This document shows positions 8,502-16,748 of a stretch of DNA of 39,048 nt, one piece after another. The notes under the pieces were generated by a model, which searched no databases, had not been told where the DNA came from, and was given only the letters and a program-made list of their open reading frames with translations. How positions within the stretch are numbered: the first letter of the stretch is position 1; every line of letters begins with the position of its first letter. Origin of the DNA: JAVBLG01 sp031553655 (lineage in GTDB: Bacteria > Desulfobacterota > Desulfovibrionia > Desulfovibrionales > Desulfovibrionaceae). The stretch covers positions 1-39,048 of the forward strand of contig JAVBLG010000096.1 in assembly GCA_031553655.1 (NCBI GenBank). Reading direction: 5' to 3'. The translations under genes and the position numbers were made by a program.

Positions 8502-8510
8502 CCCCCCCCC
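8502..8510 (+). repeat. Homopolymer tract of nine C
   Basis: Nine consecutive C residues lie 32 bases before the TTG start of the UvrD-like gene, in its presumed promoter/leader. Tracts of this length can slip during replication. No variation can be shown from one sequence. Confidence 0.6.
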
Positions 8511-8542
8511 GATTAACGTATTTTTTCTAACTGGAACAAGTC

Positions 8543-10768
8543 TTGATTAATCTTGAAACCGAACTTAACGAAGCCCAGTATGCGGCCGCCACCTGTATTG
8601 ACGGACCGCTTCTGGTAATTGCCGGGGCCGGCAGCGGCAAGACCAGAACCCTGGTCTACCGCATGGCGCATATGGCCGAGCTGGGCATAGAGCCTTCCTC
8701 CATTTTGTTGCTCACCTTCACGCGCAAGGCCTCCCAGTCCATGCTGCAACGGGCCGAGAGGCTCATCGGTTCCGGCCTGTCCGGGGTGTGCGGAGGCACT
8801 TTTCATGCTTTCGCCTATGGAATTCTGCGCCATTACCGCCCGTCCTGGCTGGAACGGCGCGACTTCACGGTGATGGATAATGAAGACATGCTGGCCATGG
8901 TTCGCCAGTGTAAGGAAGAGCTCAACCTGGGCAAAAACGATCGTTCTTTTCCCAAGTCGCAAAATGTGCTGGGTATTTTGAGCAAGGCCCGTAACAAGGA
9001 AATTTCCGTTGAAGACGTGCTGCGCCGCGAAGCCGCGCATCTTCTGCCCCACACCGAGGCCCTGCGCGCGCTTGATGTGGCCTGCCGCGCCTGGAGGCGC
9101 AAACATGCCCTGTTGGACTATGACGATCTGCTTTTCGATCTTGAGGAAAGCCTGCGCCTGGATCAGCATGTGGCCGAGGCATTGCGCTCCAGATTCAGCC
9201 ACATAATGGTTGATGAATATCAGGATACCAACCTGGTGCAGGCCCGCATAACCCGTCTGTTGGCCGGGGAGTCAGGCAATATTATGGCCGTGGGCGACGA
9301 TGCCCAGTCCATTTACGCCTTTCGCGGCGCAAATGTGCGCAACATACTCGACTTCAAAGCCCACTTTCCCGCCGCCAAAGTTATTGCCCTGGAAGAAAAC
9401 TATCGTTCCACCCAGCCAATACTGAATCTGGCCAATGCCGTGCTGGCCGAATCTCCGGTATCATATAAAAAGCATCTTTTCACCCGGCGCGAAAAAGGCG
9501 AGGCAGTGCGCCTTGTGGAGCCGACCAGCGACTTTAGCCAGGCCGCGCTGATTGTGGAAAGAATAAGGGAGCTTTCCCGCGAGTACCCACCCGGCGAAAT
9601 GGCCGTGCTGTTCCGGGCCGGATTCCACTCCTACCAGCTGGAAATGGCCCTGACCAAAGCCGGAGTGCCCTTTCGCAAGTATGGAGGAATGCGCTATGCC
9701 GAGGCCGCGCATGTGAAAGACGTGGTCGCATTTGCCCGGTTGGTGGTCAACTCGCTTGATTTACCGGCTTTTACCCGCGTGGCCTCCATGCATAAGGGCA
9801 TAGGCCCAAAAACAGTGTTGAAACTGCACGGCGCGGCCATGACCGGCAACGCCAAAGACACGGAAAAAGCCTTTGCCAAGTACCCGACCTTTCTGGAAGA
9901 CATGCGCTTTCTCGACGGGCTGAGAAGCAATGCCGATTCCCCGGCCGAGCGGCTGACGGCAATAATAGAGCATTATCGCCCGCGCATGGAGGAAGCCTGG
10001 CCCGACGACTGGCCAAAGAGGCTGCAAGGGCTGGAAATAATCGGGCAAATGGCTGACGACTACGATGATCTGGATCTCTTCCTGGCCGATTTGACTTTGG
10101 ACATACACGAAGAGCGCGAGGAGGGCGATCGCCTCACCCTTTCCACCATCCATTCGGCCAAGGGGTTGGAATGGAAAGTTGTATTTATTCTCGATCTGGT
10201 GGAAGATCGCTTTCCTTCGCGCCACGCCATGGCCAGCGATGACGATTTTGAGGAAGAACGGCGGCTTTTTTACGTGGCTGCCACCAGAGCCAAGGATCTG
10301 CTTGAACTTTACGTTCCGGCCACGGTTTACAACAAGGCCGATCGCGGGGTGGTGCGCACGATGAGAAGCCCGCTTATCCGCAGGCTGGCCAGCGATTTGT
10401 ACGAGGGGTGGCGTGAAGGCCCGACCGGTCTGGTGCGCGGCGGTTCCCGCGGGCGGCTTCTGCCTGAAGTTGAACCAGGTTTTTCACCGTTTTCCTCGGC
10501 GCGCTCCACCCCCTCGACCGCATTGCGCTTCAACCTCGGCGCCGAACACTCGCAGGATGACGACGAACCGGAATTTGCTTCGCTGCCCGGCCCGGAATCG
10601 GCACGGCGCAACCAAGGGAACAAGCCCTTGCGGCTGGGCTTTTGCCGTCATAAAATATTCGGGCGCGGCAAAATGATTCATTTTATAGAACCAGACAAAT
10701 ACCAGGTAAATTTTCCCGGTTTCGGGCTTAAGGTGATTATGGCCGATTACTTAATTATGGAAGATTAA
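8543..10768 (+). CDS. UvrD/PcrA/Rep-type SF1 DNA helicase
   Basis: A 741-residue superfamily 1A 3'-5' DNA helicase. Motifs in order: Q-motif region NEAQYAAA, Walker A GAGSGKT (28-34), Ia LTFTRKAS, II VDEYQDTN (about 222-229), III GDDAQSIYAFRGA, IV ENYRSTQPIL, V TIHSAKGLEWKVVF and VI RRLFYVAATRAKDL. The C-terminus (about 700-741, HKIFGRGKMIH to GLKVIMADYL) resembles the PcrA/UvrD tail that contacts partners such as RNA polymerase. Family roles are nucleotide-excision and mismatch repair and clearing of protein blocks from DNA. The start is TTG at 8543 with GGAA about 7 bases upstream; no ATG lies near. Which paralogue this is (uvrD, pcrA or rep) cannot be fixed from the sequence alone. Confidence 0.93.
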   Translation: MINLETELNEAQYAAATCIDGPLLVIAGAGSGKTRTLVYRMAHMAELGIEPSSILLLTFTRKASQSMLQRAERLIGSGLSGVCGGTFHAFAYGILRHYRPSWLERRDFTVMDNEDMLAMVRQCKEELNLGKNDRSFPKSQNVLGILSKARNKEISVEDVLRREAAHLLPHTEALRALDVACRAWRRKHALLDYDDLLFDLEESLRLDQHVAEALRSRFSHIMVDEYQDTNLVQARITRLLAGESGNIMAVGDDAQSIYAFRGANVRNILDFKAHFPAAKVIALEENYRSTQPILNLANAVLAESPVSYKKHLFTRREKGEAVRLVEPTSDFSQAALIVERIRELSREYPPGEMAVLFRAGFHSYQLEMALTKAGVPFRKYGGMRYAEAAHVKDVVAFARLVVNSLDLPAFTRVASMHKGIGPKTVLKLHGAAMTGNAKDTEKAFAKYPTFLEDMRFLDGLRSNADSPAERLTAIIEHYRPRMEEAWPDDWPKRLQGLEIIGQMADDYDDLDLFLADLTLDIHEEREEGDRLTLSTIHSAKGLEWKVVFILDLVEDRFPSRHAMASDDDFEEERRLFYVAATRAKDLLELYVPATVYNKADRGVVRTMRSPLIRRLASDLYEGWREGPTGLVRGGSRGRLLPEVEPGFSPFSSARSTPSTALRFNLGAEHSQDDDEPEFASLPGPESARRNQGNKPLRLGFCRHKIFGRGKMIHFIEPDKYQVNFPGFGLKVIMADYLIMED

Positions 10769-10776
10769 ACACTGCC

Positions 10777-10845
10777 AAGGCATTTTGCAAACGCAGTAAA
10801 CAAAGTGCCTTGACTGCCCGGATGTGTTCCGGACAGTCGGGTTTT
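10777..10845 (+). terminator. Tandem hairpins between the helicase gene and thiL
   Basis: Two adjacent stem-loops: an 11-bp stem (10777-10787 with 10801-10811, one G-T pair) and a second stem built on GACTG/CAGTC with an inner CCGGA/TCCGG (10812-10838), followed by CGGGTTTT. They probably terminate helicase transcription. They carry no thiamine pyrophosphate riboswitch consensus. Confidence 0.6.
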
Positions 10846-10861
10846 ACCTCTTGGAGGATTC

Positions 10862-11875
10862 ATGACCATCGGAAGCAAATCTTCGGCCCTTGTTTCCGAA
10901 GATGCCGTACTGGCGCGCATAAACAACTTTTTTCCGGCCAGTCACCCCTCTTTGCTGCTGGGCCGGGGCGACGACTGCGCCGCGATCAAGTGCGACGGTC
11001 TGCTTTGCCTGAGCACGGATCTTTTCATTGAAGACACGCACTTTCGGCGTTCCTATTTTACTCCGCAGGAAATAGGGCATAAAGCCCTGGCAGTGAACCT
11101 GAGCGATCTGGCGGCCTGCGGAGCCCGTCCGATGGGCTTTTCCCTGGGCCTTGGCCTACCTCCGGATGTGGATTTCGCTTTTATCGACGCCATGTTCGAA
11201 TCCATGAGCCGTCTGGCCCAGAGCCATAGGCTGGCCCTTACCGGCGGAGATATGTCGCGCTCGCCCAATTTATCCATTTCCATAACTATTTTCGGAGAAG
11301 TAAGCGGGCCCGGAAAATATCTGACACGCGGCGGGGCCATGCCCGGAGACAGTATTTTCATTATCGGCCAACTGGGGCTGGCCTCTGTTGGTCTGGCCAT
11401 GTTGGAACAGGAGGGCAACGCGGCCCGCGAAGCCTGGCCCGCGTCTTGCGCCGCGCATTTAAAGCCCATGCCGCTTGTGGACGAAGGCCTGATTATAGCC
11501 AAGGCCATGCAGTACGGGCGTCCTGTCGTGCTTATGGATGTTTCCGACGGCTTGGCCAGGGATCTGCCCCGCCTCCTGGGCCTGCCCGGAGGCGGTTGGC
11601 TGGGCGCGGAACTGGTTATGCCCGAAGCACTGCTGCATCCGGAAGTAATCCGTTATGCCCGGCAGCACCATCACAGCGCCCTGGAATACGCTTTTGGCGG
11701 CGGTGAAGATTATGCCCTGCTCGGGGCTTGCTCGCCGGATCTGCTTCCGGCTCTGCATGCCGCCTTGCCGCATATGACCACCATAGGCAATATTACCGAC
11801 ACGGGACAAATCCGCCTAAACGGCGGGCTGATGGAAACAGGAGCCGGTTTTGACCACTTCGCATGCAAATTCTGA
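10862..11875 (+). CDS. thiL: Thiamine-monophosphate kinase
   Basis: ThiL phosphorylates thiamine monophosphate to the cofactor thiamine pyrophosphate with ATP in the cytoplasm. The protein is 337 residues, the usual length. It shows the family's N-terminal nucleotide/metal site LGRGDDCA (D37, D38), STDLFIEDTHF, the NLSDLAACGARP helix, TGGDMSRS, the LMDVSDGLARDL block and the FGGGEDYALL motif. The ATG at 10862 has a strong TTGGAGGA site. Its last 26 bases overlap the start of the class II aldolase gene, so it heads a tight three-gene unit with that gene and argF. Confidence 0.94.
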   Translation: MTIGSKSSALVSEDAVLARINNFFPASHPSLLLGRGDDCAAIKCDGLLCLSTDLFIEDTHFRRSYFTPQEIGHKALAVNLSDLAACGARPMGFSLGLGLPPDVDFAFIDAMFESMSRLAQSHRLALTGGDMSRSPNLSISITIFGEVSGPGKYLTRGGAMPGDSIFIIGQLGLASVGLAMLEQEGNAAREAWPASCAAHLKPMPLVDEGLIIAKAMQYGRPVVLMDVSDGLARDLPRLLGLPGGGWLGAELVMPEALLHPEVIRYARQHHHSALEYAFGGGEDYALLGACSPDLLPALHAALPHMTTIGNITDTGQIRLNGGLMETGAGFDHFACKF

Positions 11876-12479
11876 CGCGGCCGGGCAAGGCCGTTTTATC
11901 GGGTGCGCCGCGCCCGAGGCCATATGGCGCGAAATGCGCTCCATATGTGCCCGGGCTTGGCAAAAAAATCTTCTGGCCGGCTTTAACGGCAATATAAGTC
12001 TACGGCGCGGGCCATACATATATGTGACCAAATCCGGGGCGGCCAAGGGCGATCTCGCGCCCGGCGATATCGTCAAAATGGATCTTGAGGGCCAGGTTCT
12101 GGCCGGGATCGGACCGTCTTCGGAAACCCCCATGCACCTGGCCGTATATGCCGTCACAAACGCCAGGGCCATAGTGCATACGCATCCCAGGCATTTGCTG
12201 GCGCTTTCGCTGCTGGTTACGGAAGAACACTTCCTTGATTTGCCGCTTTTCGAATGCGCCACCTTGCGTAAACGGTTGGCCTTCGCCCGGGAGTTGCCTC
12301 CCGGCGGCCTGGAACTGGCGGGGGCGGTGGCCGAAGCCGCCCGCGATTGCGAAGCTGTGTGGATGTGGGGGCACGGGCTGGTCTGCCGGGCGGACAAGCT
12401 GTCCACGGCCCTGGCTCTTGGCGACGAGTTGGAACATCTGGCCGCCATTCAAATTCTCTCTAAAGGAATACAATCATGA
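11850..12479 (+). CDS. Class II aldolase/adducin family protein
   Basis: A 209-residue zinc-dependent aldolase of the L-fuculose-1-phosphate aldolase fold. Visible sites are the family's catalytic glutamate E92 (SSETPMH) and zinc-ligand histidines H110 and H112 (VHTHPRH) and H175 (WGHGL). The oligomeric enzyme would cleave or dehydrate a phosphorylated sugar; candidate substrates include fuculose-1-phosphate and methylthioribulose-1-phosphate, and nothing here decides between them. The start is TTG at 11850, inside the end of thiL, with AGGAG at 11839-11843; no in-frame ATG occurs before the conserved core. It overlaps argF by the ATGA at 12476-12479. The functional link with thiL and argF is unclear. 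Confidence 0.88.
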   Translation: MTTSHANSDAAGQGRFIGCAAPEAIWREMRSICARAWQKNLLAGFNGNISLRRGPYIYVTKSGAAKGDLAPGDIVKMDLEGQVLAGIGPSSETPMHLAVYAVTNARAIVHTHPRHLLALSLLVTEEHFLDLPLFECATLRKRLAFARELPPGGLELAGAVAEAARDCEAVWMWGHGLVCRADKLSTALALGDELEHLAAIQILSKGIQS

Positions 12480-13468
12480 TCAATCTGAAAGGACGCCATT
12501 TTCTGAAATTGCTGGACTTTACCCCCGAAGAAATACTTTTCTTGCTGGATTTATCGGCCCAGTTGAAAAAAGACAAAAAAGAGCATCAGGAAAAAAAACA
12601 TCTTGAGGGCAAAAATATAGTTCTGCTTTTTGAGAAGGATTCCACCCGCACCCGTTGCGCCTTTGAAACAGCGGCCTTTGATCAGGGCGCGCATGTGACC
12701 TACCTCGGGCCTTCCGGCTCGCAGATGGGCAAAAAGGAAAGCATGGCCGATACGGCGCGGGTGCTCTCGCGCATGTACGACGGCATTCAGTACCGGGGCT
12801 TCGGGCAGTACATAGTGGAAGAACTGGCCAAATATTCCTCCGTGCCGGTGTGGAACGGGCTGACCAACGAATATCACCCCACTCAGGTGCTGGCCGATCT
12901 TCTGACCATGCGCGAAAGCAGCTCCAAAAAGCTCAGCGAAATGACCTTTGCCTATCTTGGCGACGCCCGCTACAACATGGGCAACTCCCTGATGATCGGC
13001 GCTGCCAAAATGGGTATGGACTTCAGGTCGATCGCCCCAGCCGGTTCGCAGACCTATCCGCATATCGTAACCCTCAGCAAAGCCATAGCGGCTGAAACCG
13101 GCGCGAAAATAACCGTTACCGACGATGTTGCCGCCGGGGTGGCGGGCTGCGACTTTATCTACACTGACGTGTGGGTATCCATGGGCGAGCCCGAAAGCGT
13201 GTGGCAGGAGCGCATTGAGCGGCTGATGCCTTATCGCGTAACCCGCGAGGTGATGCGCCAGACCGGCAATGAACAGTGCAAATTTTTGCATTGTCTGCCC
13301 GCGTTTCATAATAGGGAAACGGCCATCGGCGAGCAAATTTATCAAAAATACGGCATAGATTGCATGGAAGTGGAAGACGCCGTTTTTGAATCTTCGGCCA
13401 GCCTGGTGTTTGACGAGGCTGAGAACCGTGTGCATACGATCAAGTCTATCATGGTCGCCACGGTATAG
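12476..13468 (+). CDS. argF: Ornithine carbamoyltransferase
   Basis: Catalyses carbamoyl phosphate plus ornithine to citrulline in arginine synthesis, in the cytoplasm. The 330-residue protein has the carbamoyl-phosphate motif STRTR (56-60), the HPTQ segment (YHPTQVLADLLTM), the VSMGEP segment of the ornithine-binding half and the catalytic cysteine motif FLHCLPAFH (about 270-278). The biosynthetic (argF) rather than catabolic (arcB) role is favoured because no arcA or arcC is near, but this is inference. The ATG is coupled to the upstream aldolase by ATGA, with AAGGA 9-10 bases before it. A hairpin and a strong terminator follow. Confidence 0.95.
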   Translation: MINLKGRHFLKLLDFTPEEILFLLDLSAQLKKDKKEHQEKKHLEGKNIVLLFEKDSTRTRCAFETAAFDQGAHVTYLGPSGSQMGKKESMADTARVLSRMYDGIQYRGFGQYIVEELAKYSSVPVWNGLTNEYHPTQVLADLLTMRESSSKKLSEMTFAYLGDARYNMGNSLMIGAAKMGMDFRSIAPAGSQTYPHIVTLSKAIAAETGAKITVTDDVAAGVAGCDFIYTDVWVSMGEPESVWQERIERLMPYRVTREVMRQTGNEQCKFLHCLPAFHNRETAIGEQIYQKYGIDCMEVEDAVFESSASLVFDEAENRVHTIKSIMVATV

Positions 13469-13474
13469 TGGGGT

Positions 13475-13515
13475 AGTTTGGCGAAAAATTTGCCTTCTTC
13501 GTCTGACGCCAAACT
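13475..13515 (+). other. Hairpin after argF
   Basis: Perfect 9-bp arms AGTTTGGCG (13475-13483) and CGCCAAACT (13507-13515) with a 23-base loop start 7 bases after the argF stop. No T-run follows, so it may protect the 3' end of the transcript rather than terminate it. Confidence 0.5.
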
Positions 13516-13569
13516 GACCGCGCCAGTAAATTTTATATTTGCTTTTTCGTCTTTAAATGTTACTTTTAT

Positions 13570-13622
13570 ACTACCTGAACCCGATTGACCGTCCAGTCGG
13601 CAGTCGGGTCCGGTAGTTTTTT
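13570..13622 (+). terminator. Intrinsic terminator of the thiL-aldolase-argF unit
   Basis: An outer stem CTACC/GGTAG and an inner CCCGATTG/CAGTCGGG (one G-T pair) are followed by six T (13617-13622), 24 bases before the next gene. Confidence 0.8.
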
Positions 13623-13646
13623 ACACGCAACCAAATGGAGTCATAA

Positions 13647-14603
13647 ATGAATTTGAAAGCTTTCCTGATTGTTTTTCTGCTGGCGGTGGCGGCCTTTGTC
13701 GTGGCGACCAGCCTTGACGCGGATGCGGCCCGCTTTGGCGGCGGAAAATCCTTTGGCGGCAAGCCTTCAATGTCTTCGCCCGCTCCCGCTCCCACTAACC
13801 CCGGCATGCAGCAAAGATCCATGACCAACCAGCCACAGGGCATGCCCGGGTCAGCCGCGCCTAAACCCGGCGGTATGTTCGGCGGAATGGGCGGTATGTT
13901 CGGCGGCCTGCTGGCCGGCACACTCATCGGCTCCATGATTGGCGGCGGCATGGGTGGCGGTGGCGGCGGCGGATTTTTGGACATTATTATTCTCGGCCTG
14001 CTGATTTATTTCGGTTTCAAGCTTTTTGCCAGGTTCCGGGCCAACCGCGATTCGCGTCCCGCAGCCGATGGGCCGACCAACTATCAGGGCGGATACAGCG
14101 GCAACACGGAGTATCGCGCTGAACCTGATTATCGTTCCGGTTCCGGGCAGCAAGGTCAGGGCTATGGTATGGATTGGAGCACTTTGCAGAACAAGGGAGG
14201 CTCCGATTTCACGGCTTCCCCCAGCGACATTCCCCAGGGTTTTGATGTTGAAGAATTCCTGCGCGGGGCCAAAATGGCCTTCACCAGACTGCAGGCTTCT
14301 TGGGACAGGCGCGACTTAAAGGACATTGCCCAATTCACCAGCCCAGCGGTGCTTAAAGAGATAGAGGGCCAGATGGCCAACGATCCCCAGCCTTCCACCA
14401 CTGAAATTCTGCTGATCAACTCTCAGCTCATCAACGTCACCGAGTTTGGCGGCGAGCAGTCGGCCAAGGTGTATTTTGATGTTATGCTGCGCGAAGACCC
14501 AAGGCAGCAGTCTTCCACCCAGGTGCGCGAATACTGGCACTTTGTCCGCCCGATAAGCGGCGGGTCGTGGAAGTTGGACGGGATTCAACAAGTAGAAGGA
14601 TAA
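13647..14603 (+). CDS. Tim44-like domain membrane protein
   Basis: A 318-residue protein with an N-terminal signal/anchor (1-28), a low-complexity Ala/Pro/Gln segment, a glycine-rich hydrophobic region (about 75-112, repeated GGMFGG and GGGMGGGG), a transmembrane helix (about 113-128) and a C-terminal domain (about 200-318) of the Tim44-like type (VEEFLRGAKMAFTRLQASWD to GGSWKLDGIQQVEG). Bacterial Tim44-domain proteins are inner-membrane proteins of unclear function; mitochondrial Tim44 anchors Hsp70 to the translocase. The ATG at 13647 has GGAG 6 bases upstream. It has its own transcript, bounded by the terminator at 13570-13622 and the hairpin element right after its stop. Confidence 0.85.
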   Translation: MNLKAFLIVFLLAVAAFVVATSLDADAARFGGGKSFGGKPSMSSPAPAPTNPGMQQRSMTNQPQGMPGSAAPKPGGMFGGMGGMFGGLLAGTLIGSMIGGGMGGGGGGGFLDIIILGLLIYFGFKLFARFRANRDSRPAADGPTNYQGGYSGNTEYRAEPDYRSGSGQQGQGYGMDWSTLQNKGGSDFTASPSDIPQGFDVEEFLRGAKMAFTRLQASWDRRDLKDIAQFTSPAVLKEIEGQMANDPQPSTTEILLINSQLINVTEFGGEQSAKVYFDVMLREDPRQQSSTQVREYWHFVRPISGGSWKLDGIQQVEG

Positions 14604-14714
14604 AAGGGCTGTTAAAAAAGCGCCTTTTGCCCCCTGACGGCATCAAACGGCGTTTACGATTCGGGGATGAACCAAAAAAGTTTTATCCCCAAAGCGTAAA
14701 CGCCGTCTTCTTTG
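14604..14714 (+). repeat. Post-stop hairpin element, copy D
   Basis: Begins right after the TAA of the Tim44 gene with AAGGGCTG, then a GCGCCTTTTGCC motif. Next comes a perfect 12-bp stem (14647-14658 with 14695-14706) enclosing a second stem GGGGAT/ATCCCC (14663-14668 with 14685-14690) and an A-rich loop containing ACCAAAAAAGTT. The layout matches 29039-29155, but the long stem is a different sequence. It may act as a terminator or 3'-end stabiliser; no T-run follows directly. Confidence 0.7.
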
Positions 14715-14764
14715 TAGCTGCCCACAGTGACGTATAGATACGGTATGGCGATGACTCGACAAGA

Positions 14765-14835
14765 GTTTTGAAAGGATGGATGGGGGTTTGGGGGAAGGAA
14801 GGAAAAATTTTAAAAAATTTTTCCTTCCTTCCCCC
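14765..14835 (-). repeat. Palindromic repeat element, copy 2 (after surE)
   Basis: Long stem with arms GGGGGAAGGAAGGAAAAATTT and its near-complement (14790-14835), plus a conserved flank ending in TTTCAAAAC on the minus strand. It starts 7 bases after the surE stop and is probably its terminator. It is the reverse-oriented partner of 41-112. Confidence 0.75.
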
Positions 14836-14842
14836 AAAAAGT

Positions 14843-15592
14843 TTAAAAACATCCCTTTAAATTCTCCATCACATCATAAGCGGTAAACTCAAACTTCAAC
14901 GGAGTTACAGTTATGTAACCCAGGCTGAGCAGGCCGCGATCGGAGTTTTCTTCCACGTTTTCGGCGGGAATGCGCCCGGTAATCCACCAGTACTTATTAT
15001 GTCGCGGGTCTTGCCGCTCCACGTATTCGTCTTTCCACAGGGCTGTGGTTTGCGGGCAGAGCACCGGGCCTTTGGTTTCGCTCATGGGCCTGGCCGGGTA
15101 GTTGATGTTCAGGGGGCAGCGGGACGGTATTTTACTGAAATCAATCTTTGGGATAAGACTGGCGGCGTGCCGGGCCTGATCCATGATGCTGTCGGGCATA
15201 AAGCTGTCGTAAGACAGAGCGATGGCCTTGCAGCCCAAATGCGCGGCTTCGGTGGCGGCGGCAACGGTACCCGAATAGATGATGTCCGGCCCCACGTTGG
15301 CCCCGGCATTTATGCCGGACACCACCAGATCTGGTTCTTCGGGCAGAAGCTGGCTCAGGGCCAGCTTTACGCAGTCGGTGGGGGTCCCGTGTACGCCCAA
15401 ACCGCGAAAACCGTTCTCTTTGAATTCCTTAACCCGTAAGGGCATAAAAACTGTGAGAGAGTGTCCCACAGCTGATTGTTCCGTAACCGGGGCCACCACC
15501 CGCACATTGTGTCCGGCTTCCACCAGGGCGTGATATATGGCTCTGAGGCCGACAGCCTGTATGCCATCGTCATTGGTAAGCAGAATATTCAT
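14843..15592 (-). CDS. surE: 5'-nucleotidase SurE
   Basis: SurE is a metal-dependent nucleoside monophosphate phosphatase, often linked to stationary-phase survival. The 249-residue protein begins MNILLTNDDGIQA with the metal-binding D8-D9 pair, and carries the SGINAGANVGPDIIYSGTV block and the conserved GTPTDCV. Length and order fit the family. The ATG at 15592 has AAGGA 9 bases upstream; the longer upstream frame is not needed. It is divergent from the YhaM-like nuclease gene, with a 100-base shared promoter region, and ends at a palindromic repeat. Confidence 0.95.
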   Translation of the reverse strand: MNILLTNDDGIQAVGLRAIYHALVEAGHNVRVVAPVTEQSAVGHSLTVFMPLRVKEFKENGFRGLGVHGTPTDCVKLALSQLLPEEPDLVVSGINAGANVGPDIIYSGTVAAATEAAHLGCKAIALSYDSFMPDSIMDQARHAASLIPKIDFSKIPSRCPLNINYPARPMSETKGPVLCPQTTALWKDEYVERQDPRHNKYWWITGRIPAENVEENSDRGLLSLGYITVTPLKFEFTAYDVMENLKGCF

Positions 15593-15635
15593 GTTGTTTT
15601 TCCTTAATTTAATGCGGAAAGCTTGTTTCAAACAC

Positions 15636-15664
15636 TTGACCGCGACGCAACAAAGACCCAGAAT
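15636..15664 (+). promoter_or_regulatory. Candidate promoter of the nuclease-tmk unit
   Basis: TTGACC (15636-15641) and a weak CAGAAT -10 (15659-15664), 17 bases apart, about 28 bases before the ATG. Confidence 0.4.
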
Positions 15665-15692
15665 AAGGATGATTTCCCATGTGGAGTTAAAA

Positions 15693-16748
15693 ATGTCCAA
15701 CAGGCAGACCGTAAAAGATATAACGCCGCAAGGTGAGGTGAAATCCATTTTTCTGGTGGGAGCATCAGCTCTTTTGCAAGCCCGCAACGGTCCTTATTGG
15801 AAGCTTGAGTTGCGCGACGCCACTGGTAGCGTGGAAGCCAAAATATGGAGTCCACAGAGCCAGGAATACACGGAAATAGCCCCGGGGAGCATGATCGCCG
15901 TTGAAGGCCGCAGCGGAGCCTATCGCGATCAGGTGCAGGTGACAATAGAAAACTTGCGCGTTCTTGGCGAAGAGGAGGGCTCGGCCCTTGATCTGCGCGA
16001 ATTTCTTCCAGCCAGCGAGCGCCCGGCCGAAGAAATGCTTGAGGAGTTGATCGAGTTGGCGGAAGAGGAATTTAGCTACAAGCCGTGGTTTTCGTTTGTG
16101 CTTGCGGTTTTGCGCGACAAAGGCGGCAAGGCGCGCCTTCTGGCCGCACCGGCGGCCAAGAGCGTTCACCATGCTTATGCCGGGGGCCTGCTTGAGCATA
16201 TACTTTCGGTGTCGCGGTTATGCATGCGCCTTGCGGATCACTATGAGGAGCTTGACCGCCAGGTGCTGCTGGCCGGGGCGATTTTTCATGATTACGGCAA
16301 AATATGGGAATTTTCCGGCGGTCTTGTGAATGACTATTCCGACGAAGGGCGTTTGATCGGCCATGTAAATCTGGCCCTTGAACACTTAGCCCCCTTTATG
16401 GAAAAAGCGGTGAAATCAGGGCTGGAACCGGAGCTTTTGCGTCATTTCAAGCACCTTATTCTCAGCCATCACGGAGAGCATGCCTTTGGCGCGGTTTGCC
16501 TGCCGCAAACAGCGGAAGCTCTTATTTTGCATTATGCTGACAATATTGACGCCAAAATGGCGCAATGCCGGGGATTGTTCAGAGATTGGGAAGGGCGCGA
16601 GGGCTGGTCGCCCTATCAGCAGACTTTGGGACGTTTCATGCATCAGCCCAAGCGCACACCGGCGGACGAAAGCCTCGACAGAAAAAAAGCGCCGGCCAAA
16701 CAGAATAAAGAGGTAAACCGCCAATGTTCATTGCTTTCGAAGGCATAG
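15693..16748 (+). CDS. YhaM-like OB/HD-domain 3'-5' exoribonuclease
   Basis: A 351-residue protein with an N-terminal OB-fold nucleic-acid-binding domain (about 15-95: VKSIFLVGAS, WKLELRDATGSVEAKIW, VEGRSGAYRDQVQVTI) and a C-terminal HD domain (about 145-310) with metal ligands in HHAYAGGLLEH, IFHDYGK and LSHHGE. This pairing is that of YhaM, a 3'-5' exoribonuclease. The tail after about 315 is basic and probably disordered. The ATG at 15693 has GGAG 6 bases upstream; upstream in-frame starts overlap the surE promoter and add no conserved sequence. It overlaps tmk by 25 bases, so the two are made together. Confidence 0.88.
   Translation: MSNRQTVKDITPQGEVKSIFLVGASALLQARNGPYWKLELRDATGSVEAKIWSPQSQEYTEIAPGSMIAVEGRSGAYRDQVQVTIENLRVLGEEEGSALDLREFLPASERPAEEMLEELIELAEEEFSYKPWFSFVLAVLRDKGGKARLLAAPAAKSVHHAYAGGLLEHILSVSRLCMRLADHYEELDRQVLLAGAIFHDYGKIWEFSGGLVNDYSDEGRLIGHVNLALEHLAPFMEKAVKSGLEPELLRHFKHLILSHHGEHAFGAVCLPQTAEALILHYADNIDAKMAQCRGLFRDWEGREGWSPYQQTLGRFMHQPKRTPADESLDRKKAPAKQNKEVNRQCSLLSKA

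Noticed and set aside
10769..10861. Thiamine pyrophosphate riboswitch before thiL
   Set aside because: The two hairpins lack the conserved CTGAGA and the second conserved aptamer segment.
12551..13435. Long open frame on the minus strand (about 294 codons)
   Set aside because: It lies wholly opposite argF, whose motifs are intact. It has no ribosome site or recognisable domain and reflects the codon bias of argF.
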